From positions 1 through 64,000 of the forward strand of contig JAFYEZ010000013.1 in the NCBI GenBank assembly GCA_017544005.1: DNA of 64,000 bases, in the 5' to 3' direction. The translations under genes were made by a program, and so were the position numbers. The DNA is from Bacteroidales bacterium. GTDB taxonomy: Bacteria > Bacteroidota > Bacteroidia > Bacteroidales > UBA932. The notes beneath the pieces are model-generated. The model saw only the letters and a list, made by a program, of their open reading frames with translations. It searched no databases and was not told where the DNA came from. Of the stretch, positions 45,103 through 56,937 are shown in pieces. The first letter of the stretch is position 1, and the number at the start of each line of letters is the position of its first letter.

Positions 45103-45897
45103 ATGAGACGGATTCTTTTTGCGCTGGCGGTGCTGCTCGTAGCGGCGTGCCATCCCCATCCGGCCGGACCGGTTGCCCTGCAAACCGGAGACCTTCTTTT
45201 TACGGGGCTTCCGATGGGATATCTGCCCGGCGCGGAGCACAATCCGCCGGTGGATTCCATCACCTGCGCAGGGGATTCACTCAATCTGATCCATGTCTCC
45301 ATCCTGGAGGTGGAAGGCGATTCCACCTGGGTGATCGACGCCACCCTCAAACGCGGTGTGGCGCGCTATCCGCTGGCCGATTTCCTGACCGACTTTACCC
45401 TGAGTGAGGGCGGCCTGCCCTGGTTCATCGTCGCCCGGCTCTCGTCGTCGGCAGCTTCCGCTGCCTCCGCTTCTGCGGATAATGCCGGTTGTTCTGCGAC
45501 TTTTACCGTTTCCAGCGGGAATTCTGCCGGTAGCACCTCTGCTTCCTTTTCCTCTGCTCCGGCCGATGCCCCCGATGCGCTCGAGCGCTACGTGGCCCGT
45601 GCTCGCGAGCTTTGCGGTCAGCCCTATGATGTCGCGTTCAAGCCCGACAACGGCGCCCTCTACTGCTCCGAGTTGGTTCGCGAATCCTATGTCACCGCCG
45701 CCGGCGACACCCTCTTCCCGGAGGCCGCCATCGATTGGCGCAACGCCGCCGGCGAGGTCGCTCCCTACTGGACCTGGCTCTTCAACCTGATCGGCGCCGA
45801 CCTTCCCTCCGGTTCCGGCACCCTTCCTGCCTCGCTCCTTGCCTCCCCGCAGCTACAGATTCTTGCCTCCGGCCCCGGCGTCATCTGGCGTCCCTGA
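45103..45897 (+). CDS. YiiX/YebB-type NlpC/P60-fold cysteine hydrolase lipoprotein
   Basis: 264 residues from ATG 45103 with a lipoprotein signal (LLVAAC, Cys16). QTGDLLFTG opens the permuted papain-like fold. His is in NLIHVSIL and the nucleophile Cys in LYCSELV near the C-terminus. This order (His before Cys) is typical of the YiiX/YebB group of amidohydrolases acting on cell-wall or lipid amides. Between the two halves lies a Ser/Ala-rich low-complexity insert (about residues 110-160), probably a flexible loop. A long frame extending upstream to 43756 is antisense to the ThrE-like gene and is not real. Confidence 0.85.
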   Translation: MRRILFALAVLLVAACHPHPAGPVALQTGDLLFTGLPMGYLPGAEHNPPVDSITCAGDSLNLIHVSILEVEGDSTWVIDATLKRGVARYPLADFLTDFTLSEGGLPWFIVARLSSSAASAASASADNAGCSATFTVSSGNSAGSTSASFSSAPADAPDALERYVARARELCGQPYDVAFKPDNGALYCSELVRESYVTAAGDTLFPEAAIDWRNAAGEVAPYWTWLFNLIGADLPSGSGTLPASLLASPQLQILASGPGVIWRP

Positions 45898-45918
45898 CAC
45901 CCCGCCACTTCCAGCGGA

Positions 45919-46031
45919 GCCTTGGCGGCTAACTATCTCTACATCAGTTAGTAACGTAAAGTACTTGTACCCGAAACAGGTACCAGTACTTTGTGCATCG
46001 TAAAGACTCTCAACGAGTTAGCCGCCAAGGC
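45919..46031 (+). repeat. Structured palindromic element, copy A
   Basis: 113 bp with perfect 15-bp terminal inverted repeats (GCCTTGGCGGCTAAC at 45919-45933, its complement at 46017-46031). The central hairpin AGTACTTGTACC/GGTACCAGTACT surrounds the loop CGAAACA. It lies between the convergent YiiX-like and serine-hydrolase genes. It is about 70-80 percent alike to copies B and C in the last 80 bases, with paired changes in the stem. Confidence 0.85.
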
Positions 46032-46065
46032 CGAAACGGGACGGCCCGAGTCACGCCCCGCGTGC

Positions 46066-47145
46066 CTAGTCTTTGGCCTGGACCAGCATATCCAGGAAGG
46101 TGTGGTACTGGCCGTGGGAGGTTTTGCGCTTGTAGACGGCGTCGGTCTTGAAGGCGACGACCATATCCAGTTCCGGGATGACCGTGATGAACTGGCCCAT
46201 CGCGCCGCGAGCGCCGTATGCCCCTTTGTACTGCGGCAGATAGTCTTTGGAGCGCTTGTCAAAGAGCCACCACATATAGCCGTAGCTGTAGCGAGTCGTC
46301 TTGCTGGTGGCGCTGACCTCCTTGAGGGTGGAAACGGGTGTCGTCATCTTGCTGATCCAATCCTTGGAAATCAACTGCTGCCCATCCCAGTTGCCTTCGC
46401 GTAGCATCAGGTAGCCCAGGCGGGCCATGTCGCGAACGGAGAGATAGAAATGGTAAGCCGGATAGATGGAGATCTTCAGGTTGCCGCCCTTCTTCTGTGC
46501 CTCGCGGTCCCAGTCCTGCATCCCGATGGGAATGGCCAGGTCTTCGCCCAGGATGTCATAGATATTCTTGCCGGTCTTCATTTCCAGCACGAAACCCGCG
46601 ACATTGAAGTCCCAGTTGTTGTAAACGAAATACTGGCCGGGCTTCTTGGAGCCGCGCTCCGGTTTTTTGTCGGAGTCGCCCGGATTGGAGGCGGGATGGT
46701 AGCAGCCACTGCGGGCGGTAATCAGGTCATAGACCGTAGCTTTCTTCTCGATGGGAAGCAGTCCTCCGATATCATCGAGCCCGAGATCCTCGATTGTCTG
46801 TGAGAGATCAATCGTGCCGTTTTCCACATATTTGCCGTAGAGCATGGACAACACGCTTTTGCGGCAGGAGGCCAGGTAGCTCAGACGGTCCAGCGCTCCG
46901 AACGAATAAATCATCTCACCACCGACAATCACCGCCACGCCGGTAGCACGGGTGCTGTCAATCAGATAGTTGGTAATCTCATCGAGGGCCTCTTTGGAGA
47001 AGCCGTACTTTTCCGGTTTTACCTTTTTCCAGCCGTTTTCAGCGGAAGGATAGATAGTGGCTTTGTCCGTCTGGGCATCTACTACGGGAGCGCCCAGCAG
47101 CATCAGGACCGCTACGGCGGCCAGGACGAGGAAACTCTTTTTCAT
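46066..47145 (-). CDS. Beta-lactamase-fold serine hydrolase, secreted
   Basis: 359 residues with a signal peptide ending VVDAQ. The SxxK nucleophile is in SCRKSVL (about residue 92), and YNNWDFN serves as the Tyr-x-Asn box. RGAMGQFI lies where KTG normally is. It belongs to the class C beta-lactamase/S12 group of peptidases and esterases. It overlaps the dipeptide epimerase gene upstream by 4 bp; together they suggest recycling of peptidoglycan peptides. Confidence 0.85.
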   Translation of the reverse strand: MKKSFLVLAAVAVLMLLGAPVVDAQTDKATIYPSAENGWKKVKPEKYGFSKEALDEITNYLIDSTRATGVAVIVGGEMIYSFGALDRLSYLASCRKSVLSMLYGKYVENGTIDLSQTIEDLGLDDIGGLLPIEKKATVYDLITARSGCYHPASNPGDSDKKPERGSKKPGQYFVYNNWDFNVAGFVLEMKTGKNIYDILGEDLAIPIGMQDWDREAQKKGGNLKISIYPAYHFYLSVRDMARLGYLMLREGNWDGQQLISKDWISKMTTPVSTLKEVSATSKTTRYSYGYMWWLFDKRSKDYLPQYKGAYGARGAMGQFITVIPELDMVVAFKTDAVYKRKTSHGQYHTFLDMLVQAKD

Positions 47146-48287
47146 AATTTGGTAACGCCGATACCCGGCAGGTCATTCAAGGTTATTTTTCCGTCAACGA
47201 TTTTCATTCCGCTGAAGCAGTCGTTGGAAATCAGCAGGTTGCCGTCGAGGTCTGCGAAGTCGACCTTCGGGGCGAGTTGGGCGGCCGCCGATACGGCGCA
47301 GCTGGTTTCCGTGGTGCAGCCGATCATCACGCCCATACCGAGGCCGCGGGCGGTGTCGATCATCCGGAGCGCTTCCCGCAGGCCGGTGCACTTGATCAGC
47401 TTGATGTTGATGCCGGTGAAAACGCCGTGCAGCCGGGCCACATCCTTCCAGCGCTGGCACGATTCGTCGGCGATGGTGGGCAGCGGGCTGCGCTCGGTGA
47501 CCCAGGCCATGTCGTCTATGACGGTCTTGGGCATCGGCTGTTCCACGAACTTGACGTCCCGTTCAGCGAGCCAGCCGATCATATCCAGCGCATAGCGCTT
47601 GTCCTTCCAGCCCTGGTTGGCGTCCACCACGATAGGTTTGTCGGTGACGCTGCGGATGGTCTCCACGATCATCTTGTCATCCTTTTCCGTGGAGCCCAGC
47701 TTGACCTTCAATATCTTATAAGGGGCGGCTTCCAGCGTCTTGGTGACAATCACCTCGGGGGTGTCCATCCCGATGGTGTAAGAGGTGCAGGGGGTCTTGT
47801 CAGCCGAGAATCCCCAGATCCGGTGGAGCGGCTGCCCCAGCAGTTTGCCGATCAGGTCGTTGAGGGCGATATCGATGCCGCACTTGGGACAGGACATCCC
47901 TTCCGCGAGCGAGTCCACGTAGCCCAGGATGGCGTCGGTCTCGAACGGGTCGGAGAACTGCGAAAGATCCACCTTGTCGAGGAAAGCCGTGGCCGTCTCC
48001 AGCGTCTGGCCGACCATATAGGGCGGCAGTGCCGATTCGCCGTAGCCGGTCACCCCGTCGTAGGAGATTTCCACCAGGATGACGGTGGTCGTGTCGCGGG
48101 AGAATCCGGAACTGGTAAAAGTATGCTGAAGCTCAACGATATAAGGATAGTACCGCAGGGAGAGTTTGCCACCCTTGCCAGCCCGTTTGCCGACTCCGCT
48201 GCCGCCCGCACAGGAGAGCAGTGCGGGGGAAACCGCCGCCGCAGCCGCCGCAGCGGCCGACAACTTCAGGAATTCACGCCTTCGCAT
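47142..48287 (-). CDS. Dipeptide epimerase, enolase superfamily (L-Ala-D/L-Glu epimerase-like)
   Basis: 381 residues. It has an unusual export signal with RRREFLK followed by an alanine run and LLSC, so it may be a Tat-exported lipoprotein. The muconate-lactonizing barrel has KxK (ILKVKLGS), metal ligands VDANQGW (Asp), FVEQPM (Glu) and IADESC (Asp), and a second Lys in NIKLIKC. That ligand set fits dipeptide epimerases that recycle murein L-Ala-D-Glu. It overlaps the serine hydrolase gene by 4 bp. Confidence 0.88.
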   Translation of the reverse strand: MRRREFLKLSAAAAAAAAVSPALLSCAGGSGVGKRAGKGGKLSLRYYPYIVELQHTFTSSGFSRDTTTVILVEISYDGVTGYGESALPPYMVGQTLETATAFLDKVDLSQFSDPFETDAILGYVDSLAEGMSCPKCGIDIALNDLIGKLLGQPLHRIWGFSADKTPCTSYTIGMDTPEVIVTKTLEAAPYKILKVKLGSTEKDDKMIVETIRSVTDKPIVVDANQGWKDKRYALDMIGWLAERDVKFVEQPMPKTVIDDMAWVTERSPLPTIADESCQRWKDVARLHGVFTGINIKLIKCTGLREALRMIDTARGLGMGVMIGCTTETSCAVSAAAQLAPKVDFADLDGNLLISNDCFSGMKIVDGKITLNDLPGIGVTKL

Positions 48288-48308
48288 AGTCGCTAGGGTT
48301 ATTTGCTA

Positions 48309-48316
48309 CAAATATA
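48309..48316 (-). promoter_or_regulatory. -7 element for the epimerase gene
   Basis: TATATTTG on the minus strand, 21 bases before the ATG at 48287. No clear -33 box. Confidence 0.5.
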
Positions 48317-48376
48317 ACGAAAAACCATCGACTCTGATACATATTATTATGTATCCGCGTTCCGGTTTTTTCTGCG

Positions 48377-48384
48377 TACTTTTG
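48377..48384 (+). promoter_or_regulatory. -7 element for the histidine kinase gene
   Basis: TACTTTTG matches TAnnTTTG and ends 6 bases before the ATG at 48391, so transcription would start at or next to the ATG. Confidence 0.55.
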
Positions 48385-48390
48385 CAAGGT

Positions 48391-50178
48391 ATGCGGAAAG
48401 TCCTCGTCATCACCCTGATATTCCTTGCGGTCGCCCTTAGCGGCAGCGCGCGGGACTGGTATGCAGAGGCGGAGGAACTCTACTATGCCAACCGCTATCC
48501 GGAAGCCATCCGGGTGGCGCAGGAGGGGGCTTCGCAGAGCGGCATCACGGAGGAGCAGGCCGTCGAGTTCTGGTCCATCCTGGGCAGCTGCTACGCGCGG
48601 CTCGGGGCTTTCGATAAGGCGGCGGAGTATATGATCCGCTGCTACCGCTACGACAAGGCGCAGGGCGAGCAGAAAGGCTTGACCTCTTCGCTGATCAATC
48701 TGGCCTCGATGTATGTCTATGCCGGCGAGCCGCAACTGGCGCTCGATTATGCCCTGGAGGCCATCGCCAACGAGCAGATGCTGGACCGTCCGGACAAACT
48801 GGCCATGGCCTACGGAAAGGCTTGCGACGTCTATCATGCCCTTGGGGCGGACAGCACCGCACTTCATTTCGCAGACCGGGCCGTAGCGATTGCACAGCAA
48901 CAGAACAACCGTCTTAGACAAGCTATCCGGAGGAGCCAGCGAGCCTATCCGCTCAGTGCATTAGGCCGGCACGAGGCTGCGCTCGCTGACCTCCGCTTTT
49001 CCGAGGATGTTTTCCGGGACAATGACGCCCGGCAATCCCTCGCTATCGTCTGTTTCCAGCTGGCCCAGGAATATGGGCGGAAAGGTGGATCCAAGACGCT
49101 GGAACAGAAATATCTGCAAGAGGCGGCAACCCTCGCGCGGGCATTGAATGACCAGCCTCTGCTGCAAAAGATCTGCAGCCGCCTGGCCGCATCGCTGCGC
49201 GAAAGCCATCCGGCGGAAGCCTACGGTTATCTGGAAGAGGCGGCCCGTCTTCAGGGAGAAATCGCGGACAGCAAACGCAACAATGCACTCGAACTGTTCA
49301 ATGTGGAATATGAAACCGCCCGGCGGGAAGCGACCATCGCCGCCCAGCAGGAAGATATCGCCCACAAACGGCTCCAACGGGATATCCTTCTGATTCTTCT
49401 CCTGCTGCTGGTTGCAGCCGCCTGCGTCACCGTCGTCTTCGCCGTACGGCAACACCGCAGCGAACGTCGGCTTCGACAGAGCAACGCCCAGAAAGACTTC
49501 CTGCTGAAGGTTATTTCCCACGATATCCACTCCCCCGCCGTGGCGCAATTGCGCGGGATTCAGATGATCCGCGAAAGTGCAGCCACCCTCACCCCCGGAC
49601 AGATGAACGATGTTTTCCTGCAGTTGGAGCGGCAGGCGGAATCCGAAGTGGAACTGATCGATAACGTCCTTCGCTGGGCCAAACGCAAAGTGGGCAACGG
49701 GGCCACCGAATCTGTCCGCTTCTCTCTCCCCGAACTGGTCCGCGAAACCCTTACGCAATATGCAGGCGCAGCCGAACTCAAGGAGATCCGCCTTTCGCTG
49801 GAATCCCCGGAAGAGGTCTCCGTCTGCACCAACCGCAATAATCTGGCGCTCGTACTGCGCAACCTGCTTTCGAATGCCGTCAAGTTCTCCTATCGAGGCG
49901 GTGACGTCCTGGTCCGGATCGAGCCGAACGCGGAGGGTGCCGCCGTTTCAGTGGTTGATCACGGCGTCGGTATTCCCCAGGACAAGCTCGCTCGAATCTT
50001 CAACGCCGACTCCACCTGGCGACGCGCCGGCACCGACGGCGAACCCAGCAACGGACTCGGACTGGCGGTCAGCCGCGACCTGATTGAGGAGAGCGGCGGC
50101 AAACTTCTCGTGGAGAGCGGCGAGTGCAGCGGCAGCGTCTTTACCATCCTGATTGTCAACACCCCGGAAAATGGCTGA
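48391..50178 (+). CDS. TPR-containing sensor histidine kinase
   Basis: 595 residues. A signal peptide (MRKVLVITLIFLAVALSGSA) is followed by a periplasmic TPR region (about 20-330), one membrane helix (about 335-360), and the kinase core. H-box: VISHDIHSPAVAQL. N-box: LRNLLSNAVKFSY. G boxes: VVDHGVGIPQDKL and SNGLGLAVSRDL. Start at 48391 is supported by the adjacent -7 box. Frames extending to 48166 run antisense to the epimerase gene. It overlaps the response regulator by 8 bp, so the two form a coupled two-component pair. Confidence 0.92.
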   Translation: MRKVLVITLIFLAVALSGSARDWYAEAEELYYANRYPEAIRVAQEGASQSGITEEQAVEFWSILGSCYARLGAFDKAAEYMIRCYRYDKAQGEQKGLTSSLINLASMYVYAGEPQLALDYALEAIANEQMLDRPDKLAMAYGKACDVYHALGADSTALHFADRAVAIAQQQNNRLRQAIRRSQRAYPLSALGRHEAALADLRFSEDVFRDNDARQSLAIVCFQLAQEYGRKGGSKTLEQKYLQEAATLARALNDQPLLQKICSRLAASLRESHPAEAYGYLEEAARLQGEIADSKRNNALELFNVEYETARREATIAAQQEDIAHKRLQRDILLILLLLLVAAACVTVVFAVRQHRSERRLRQSNAQKDFLLKVISHDIHSPAVAQLRGIQMIRESAATLTPGQMNDVFLQLERQAESEVELIDNVLRWAKRKVGNGATESVRFSLPELVRETLTQYAGAAELKEIRLSLESPEEVSVCTNRNNLALVLRNLLSNAVKFSYRGGDVLVRIEPNAEGAAVSVVDHGVGIPQDKLARIFNADSTWRRAGTDGEPSNGLGLAVSRDLIEESGGKLLVESGECSGSVFTILIVNTPENG

Positions 50179-50815
50179 TCCAATCCGCATCCTGTTGGTA
50201 GACGACCATCCGCTGATGCTGATGGGTATCCGGGCCATGCTGGAAGGGCAGACCGACATTGAGATTGTCGGCACGGCGGCGGACGGGGCCAAGGCGCTCG
50301 CCATGCTCGCCTCGATGGAACGCCTTCCGAATGTCATGCTGCTCGACATTATGATGCCCGGCATGGACGGCATCGAACTGGCGCGGCGGATGCGGGCCGA
50401 GATGCCCGACGTGTCGCTTCTGGTACTTTCGAGCGACACCTCACTGGCCACACTGGAGCCACTGCTGAATATCGGCATCGACGGTTTTCTCTCCAAAGGC
50501 AGCGACAAGCAGACGATGCTATCCGCCATCCGCAGCGTCGCCGCCGGCTACGAGTTCTTCGGCACCGACATCGCCCGGCTCATCGAGCGCATCAGTTTTG
50601 CCAAGAAGGCCTCCGACAGCCTTTTCACACCGCGGGAGCTGGATGTCATCCGCCTCAGCTGCAAGGGCCTGCAATACAAGGAAATCGCCGGCCAGCTGGG
50701 CATCAAGTATCTGACGGTGGTCACCATCAAAAACAATATCTTCCGCAAGCTCGGCATCAACAACACGGTGGAGCTGGTGCTTTACGCCATCAAAAAGGAG
50801 CTCATCACCCTGTAA
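50171..50815 (+). CDS. LuxR/NarL-type response regulator
   Basis: 214 residues. The receiver domain has the acidic pair in LLVDDHP, the phospho-acceptor in VMLLDIMMPG (Asp about 58) and Lys in FLSKGS. A GerE/LuxR helix-turn-helix follows (TPRELDVIRLSCKGLQYKEI). It is the partner of the overlapping TPR kinase. The gene converges on the fimbrillin-like lipoprotein gene, which is a plausible but unproven target. Confidence 0.93.
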   Translation: MADPIRILLVDDHPLMLMGIRAMLEGQTDIEIVGTAADGAKALAMLASMERLPNVMLLDIMMPGMDGIELARRMRAEMPDVSLLVLSSDTSLATLEPLLNIGIDGFLSKGSDKQTMLSAIRSVAAGYEFFGTDIARLIERISFAKKASDSLFTPRELDVIRLSCKGLQYKEIAGQLGIKYLTVVTIKNNIFRKLGINNTVELVLYAIKKELITL

Positions 50816-50831
50816 TCGTTTGAAGCGAAGC

Positions 50832-50862
50832 AAAAAGAAGGGCGGCCTTGCGGTCGCCCTTC
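50832..50862 (-). terminator. Terminator of the fimbrillin/FISUMP gene
   Basis: An 11-bp stem (50837-50847 with 50852-50862, one G-T pair) and TTGC loop. On the minus strand it is followed by a five-T run. It lies just after the 50882 stop and may also slow transcription from the convergent regulator gene. Confidence 0.75.
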
Positions 50863-50881
50863 CTGTTGTCTGCGAAGTGCG

Positions 50882-53176
50882 TTAGTTGTTGATCTTCATG
50901 CAGCGTACCGACAAGGCATTACCGCACCCGATCTCCGGTCCCCATATGTAGGCTCCCCAATCGACGCTATTGTATGTGTGCATAATTTCGACGATAGGAG
51001 CAAGGTTGTCATCTGCTTCGTTCATCGTGGAGGGGCTGTCGTATGCCTTTCTGTCCTGGATGCGCATAAACTGACGATACTTGGTGGTTCCTCCGCTCGT
51101 GGACCAATAAAAGCCCGCATAACGGAAGTAATTGTAATATCCATATCCACGATAGTCGTAATACTGCTGTACAATACCGTGCCCGTCTTCATCAATGTAA
51201 CCGGCATACGGGAAGTACGCGTCGATATTACCATTGAAATCAGCATGGAAGAAATTGACTCCGGCATATTTGTCGGTATTCAGTATATAATCCGATTTTT
51301 CCCATCCAAGGATATCGTTGTAGCTGCCCATCACGGTCCATCCATACGGGCAGGGATCGTCGTTGCTGCTGCTCCAGCGGTCACGGGCCTGCAACTCTTC
51401 CCCTTCCGTATAGACCCAATCCATGTTGCCCCAGCCTCCGGTGCGGTTCGGCTGGATGAAGGTCATCGGGTGAGCGTGCGCATACGCCACGGTGCCGGTT
51501 TCTGCAGTGCACTCAACATAGTTCCAGTTGGCGGCATTGGTGGTATAGATCTGAACCGGATCGTTGTCCGCATAGAGGTTCTTGACACCGCGGAACGGAT
51601 CCTTGCGGCCGAACTGATAGAGCAGGCCGGCGGTTTCCGTGCTGCCGACACCGTTGCTGTCTCCGGTCATGTAATCGTAGCTGAAGCCACCGAGGTTTAC
51701 TTTCATCATGTAGTAGGTGTCCGCATCGTAGTAATCCGTCGTCGGATTGAACGAAGCGCCGGTGCACCAGATATGCCAGCTCCAGAGGATGTTCCCGGAG
51801 CCATCCTTGACGGCGATCAGGGCATTTCCACGCGCGCCGGTGGTCTTGAAATAGACATAACCGTCATCGTAGATGCCGATACCATTCGTAATGGCGGGAT
51901 CGGAAACGTCGATGATGTCACCAACCGAAGGAACATTCATGCCGTTGGCCTTGGACTCCCAGAGGACCTCCGCTGAAACGGCTGTGGAGTTCAGATAATT
52001 AAAATCGGTTCCCTTGCAGTTCTTGAACTTGTAGATGCCCGGCGTGTCGGAAGCCACCACGTAGCAGTTGGCCGTATGGTTCATCGGGCTCAGGTTGGTA
52101 GCGGCGGGCGGCGTGGAGGAAGCCGTCCCCTCGAGATTGACCGTCAGGCGGTACATCTTGCCGGCCTCGAAAGAGGTGAGCGACGGCAGGGTGATGGTCT
52201 TCGTATATTCATCGCCGTTCTCATGATAAGCGGTCACCGTCCAGGTAGTGGAAGCGGGCTGGTCCTTGATGGAAGCGACCATATAGCAGACCAGCGTGCG
52301 GTCGACCGGAAGGTTTATGCCGGTGGAGGTTCCCTCGTTCGGATTCATATTGCCGAAATAGACATCCAGATAGTCGGAGTTCTTGGTAAGAACCATTGAG
52401 GGATCCGCCAGATATCCCCAGTTGCCGTTCGGACCGAAAGAATAGCCGGCAGAAGTTTCCAGACGAATACTCTGGATCACGTCGGAAGAGGTGAGGCCGG
52501 AAGGAAGGACTGCCGTCAGCTTGATGACCGAATAAAGGTTCTGCATCGTGGCATTGAGGGTATGCGTGTACGCATTCACCTCAACAATCTGAGCGTTTCC
52601 GAAGATGACGTTGCGCTCGCGGACCGGAGTCAGGTCGCCGCTACTGGTTACATACGGATAACGCTGATTGTCAAAATGGACATACTCCGTTCCTTTCTTG
52701 ACGCCATAGATGGCGCGGGCCACGTCGATGCGGTCGGTACGGCCGTTGAAGGGACGGGATGCCCAGTAACCGTCATCTTTCGGCTGGTCCACGTCATCCA
52801 ACTCCACGGGTTCGAGAACCGGGTAGAACACGAGAATACGCTCCGCATCAGCGCCAGTGTAGTAGCCCTCAAAGACACCGCTCGCAGTGCCTTCGCCGGA
52901 TTTGAGGGCGAAATTGTCGATGCTGCGGACCGTTGCCGTGCTATTGTCTGCGTTGAACGACACGACGGAGACGCTGTCGCCGAGGGTCCAGGTGCATTTG
53001 AGGACATTGCCTTCCAGTTCATAGTTCGTACGGGTAGCGTCGCCCAGATTGGCGGTCAGGGTCATCAGGACGCCCTGGGGATTTTCAGAACCGGTACCTC
53101 CGAATTGCTCTTTCGGCTGGCAGGAAACAAGCGCAAGGGCGGCGACGGCCGCCAAAAGGATAATGGTTTTCTTCAT
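50882..53176 (-). CDS. Surface lipoprotein with fimbrillin-like N-terminus and FISUMP C-terminus
   Basis: 764 residues with a lipoprotein signal (LALVSC, Cys19). Residues 30-370 resemble the fimbrillin-like/Mfa-type fold (LTANLGDATRTNYEL, CTWTLGDSVSVVSF). The C-terminal part (about 530-764) has the FISUMP pattern: LLYQFGRKDPF, DDPCPYGWTVMGSYNDI, FRYAGFYWSTSG and a final ALSVRCMKI. Such proteins are displayed on the cell surface, possibly as pilus tips or adhesins. It is preceded by a 40-residue peptide gene, 12 bases away. Confidence 0.85.
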   Translation of the reverse strand: MKKTIILLAAVAALALVSCQPKEQFGGTGSENPQGVLMTLTANLGDATRTNYELEGNVLKCTWTLGDSVSVVSFNADNSTATVRSIDNFALKSGEGTASGVFEGYYTGADAERILVFYPVLEPVELDDVDQPKDDGYWASRPFNGRTDRIDVARAIYGVKKGTEYVHFDNQRYPYVTSSGDLTPVRERNVIFGNAQIVEVNAYTHTLNATMQNLYSVIKLTAVLPSGLTSSDVIQSIRLETSAGYSFGPNGNWGYLADPSMVLTKNSDYLDVYFGNMNPNEGTSTGINLPVDRTLVCYMVASIKDQPASTTWTVTAYHENGDEYTKTITLPSLTSFEAGKMYRLTVNLEGTASSTPPAATNLSPMNHTANCYVVASDTPGIYKFKNCKGTDFNYLNSTAVSAEVLWESKANGMNVPSVGDIIDVSDPAITNGIGIYDDGYVYFKTTGARGNALIAVKDGSGNILWSWHIWCTGASFNPTTDYYDADTYYMMKVNLGGFSYDYMTGDSNGVGSTETAGLLYQFGRKDPFRGVKNLYADNDPVQIYTTNAANWNYVECTAETGTVAYAHAHPMTFIQPNRTGGWGNMDWVYTEGEELQARDRWSSSNDDPCPYGWTVMGSYNDILGWEKSDYILNTDKYAGVNFFHADFNGNIDAYFPYAGYIDEDGHGIVQQYYDYRGYGYYNYFRYAGFYWSTSGGTTKYRQFMRIQDRKAYDSPSTMNEADDNLAPIVEIMHTYNSVDWGAYIWGPEIGCGNALSVRCMKINN

Positions 53177-53188
53177 GGTCTTTTCCTC

Positions 53189-53311
53189 CTAGTCGTTGTA
53201 AGGGATATCACCACCGTCTCCGAAGTCCGGAGCGGAAAGGCAGAGTACCTGTTGCGGCCGCACCTCGATCGTCTTGAGTCTGGGTGCAGCATACACTTGT
53301 TTGTTTTCCAT
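53189..53311 (-). CDS. 40-residue conserved-type small peptide upstream of the fimbrillin-like gene
   Basis: The peptide begins MENKQVYAAPRLKTIEV and ends in a Gly/Asp-rich tail (GDGGDIPYND). Small peptides with a Y-x-x-P-x-x-x-x-(V/I) core and a GGD-like tail are common next to surface-lipoprotein genes in Bacteroidales. Their function is unknown to me. A promoter lies about 46 bases upstream of the ATG, and only 12 bases separate it from the lipoprotein gene, so it leads the transcript. It has no signal peptide. It could be a small regulator, a translational coupler or a peptide precursor. Confidence 0.65.
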   Translation of the reverse strand: MENKQVYAAPRLKTIEVRPQQVLCLSAPDFGDGGDIPYND

Positions 53312-53356
53312 ATGCAATAGGGTCATTAAGAATTTGCAATGCAGTTTAATGCACGG

Positions 53357-53388
53357 CAAAGGTACCCTCTCCCGCGTGCGCAGGCAAT
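53357..53388 (-). promoter_or_regulatory. Promoter of the small peptide and fimbrillin-like gene
   Basis: On the minus strand ATTG (53388-53385), 20 bases, then TACCTTTG (53364-53357). One mismatch in the -33 box. Confidence 0.6.
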
Positions 53389-53430
53389 ACATAATTCTAT
53401 GTATCCATGACCTGCGGCTGGTCTTCTAGC

Positions 53431-53538
53431 CTTGGCGGCTAACTTGTTATCACACAGCGACTAACGCGAAGCACTGGTACCCCAAACAGGTACCAGTGCT
53501 TTATGTATCGTAGTGATTCTCTGCGAGTTGACCGCCAA
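53431..53538 (+). repeat. Structured palindromic element, copy B
   Basis: About 108 bp, outer arms TTGGCGGCTAAC and GTTGACCGCCAA (near-perfect). The central hairpin AGCACTGGTACC/GGTACCAGTGCT is fully paired, with loop CCAAACA. It lies between the promoter of the small peptide gene and the 3' end of gcvP. Confidence 0.85.
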
Positions 53539-53570
53539 ACCCCGCAAGGCCGGCCAGATCCCGACAGAGA

Positions 53571-56387
<2,817 letters not shown>

Positions 56388-56422
56388 ATCGGTTGGTTTA
56401 ATGGTTAATTCGAATAATCGTA

Positions 56423-56430
56423 CAAAGATA
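56423..56430 (-). promoter_or_regulatory. -7 element for gcvP
   Basis: TATCTTTG on the minus strand, 35 bases before the gcvP ATG. No clear -33 box. Confidence 0.55.
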
Positions 56431-56455
56431 GAATTTTTGGCGACATCTTTTTTGC

Positions 56456-56463
56456 TAATTTTG
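56456..56463 (+). promoter_or_regulatory. -7 element for smpB
   Basis: TAATTTTG matches TAnnTTTG and ends 8 bases before the smpB ATG, so the leader would be very short. The nearest TTTG upstream is at 16-base spacing, shorter than ideal. Confidence 0.5.
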
Positions 56464-56471
56464 CAGCCGCT

Positions 56472-56924
56472 ATGGCAAAAGGCAAAACCGTTGAAATCAA
56501 GAACCGCAAAGCCTCCTTCGAATACGAGTTCCTGGAGCGCTACACCGCCGGTATTGTGCTGTGCGGCTCGGAGATCAAGAGCATCCGCGCCGGCAAGGCT
56601 TCGCTGGTGGACGCCTATTGCTATTTCTCCGCCGCCGGGGAACTCTTTGTCCGCAACATGAACGTGGCCGAGTATTGGTGGGCTTCCGCCTTCAGCCGCC
56701 ACGACCCCAAGCGCGACCGCAAGCTGCTGCTCAACCGCCGCGAGCTGCGCAAGCTCTCCCGCGCCGTCAAGGAAAAGGGCCTCACCATCGTCGCCACCCG
56801 GCTCTTCCTCTCCGAGGGCGGCTACGCCAAGCTCGATATCGCCCTGGCCCGCGGCAAGCGCGAGTTCGACAAGCGCGAATCCATCAAGGAAAAAGACCTC
56901 CGCCGCGACCGGGAACGCGAGTAG
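56472..56924 (+). CDS. smpB: SsrA-binding protein
   Basis: 150 residues. Motifs: [30 protein letters not shown], here read as FEYEFLERY and [18 protein letters not shown], then [15 protein letters not shown] and the basic C-terminal tail [17 protein letters not shown]. SmpB brings tmRNA to stalled ribosomes. Normal length, though no tmRNA gene is visible in the window. Confidence 0.97.
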   Translation: MAKGKTVEIKNRKASFEYEFLERYTAGIVLCGSEIKSIRAGKASLVDAYCYFSAAGELFVRNMNVAEYWWASAFSRHDPKRDRKLLLNRRELRKLSRAVKEKGLTIVATRLFLSEGGYAKLDIALARGKREFDKRESIKEKDLRRDRERE

Positions 56925-56937
56925 CGGGGGACGTTAG

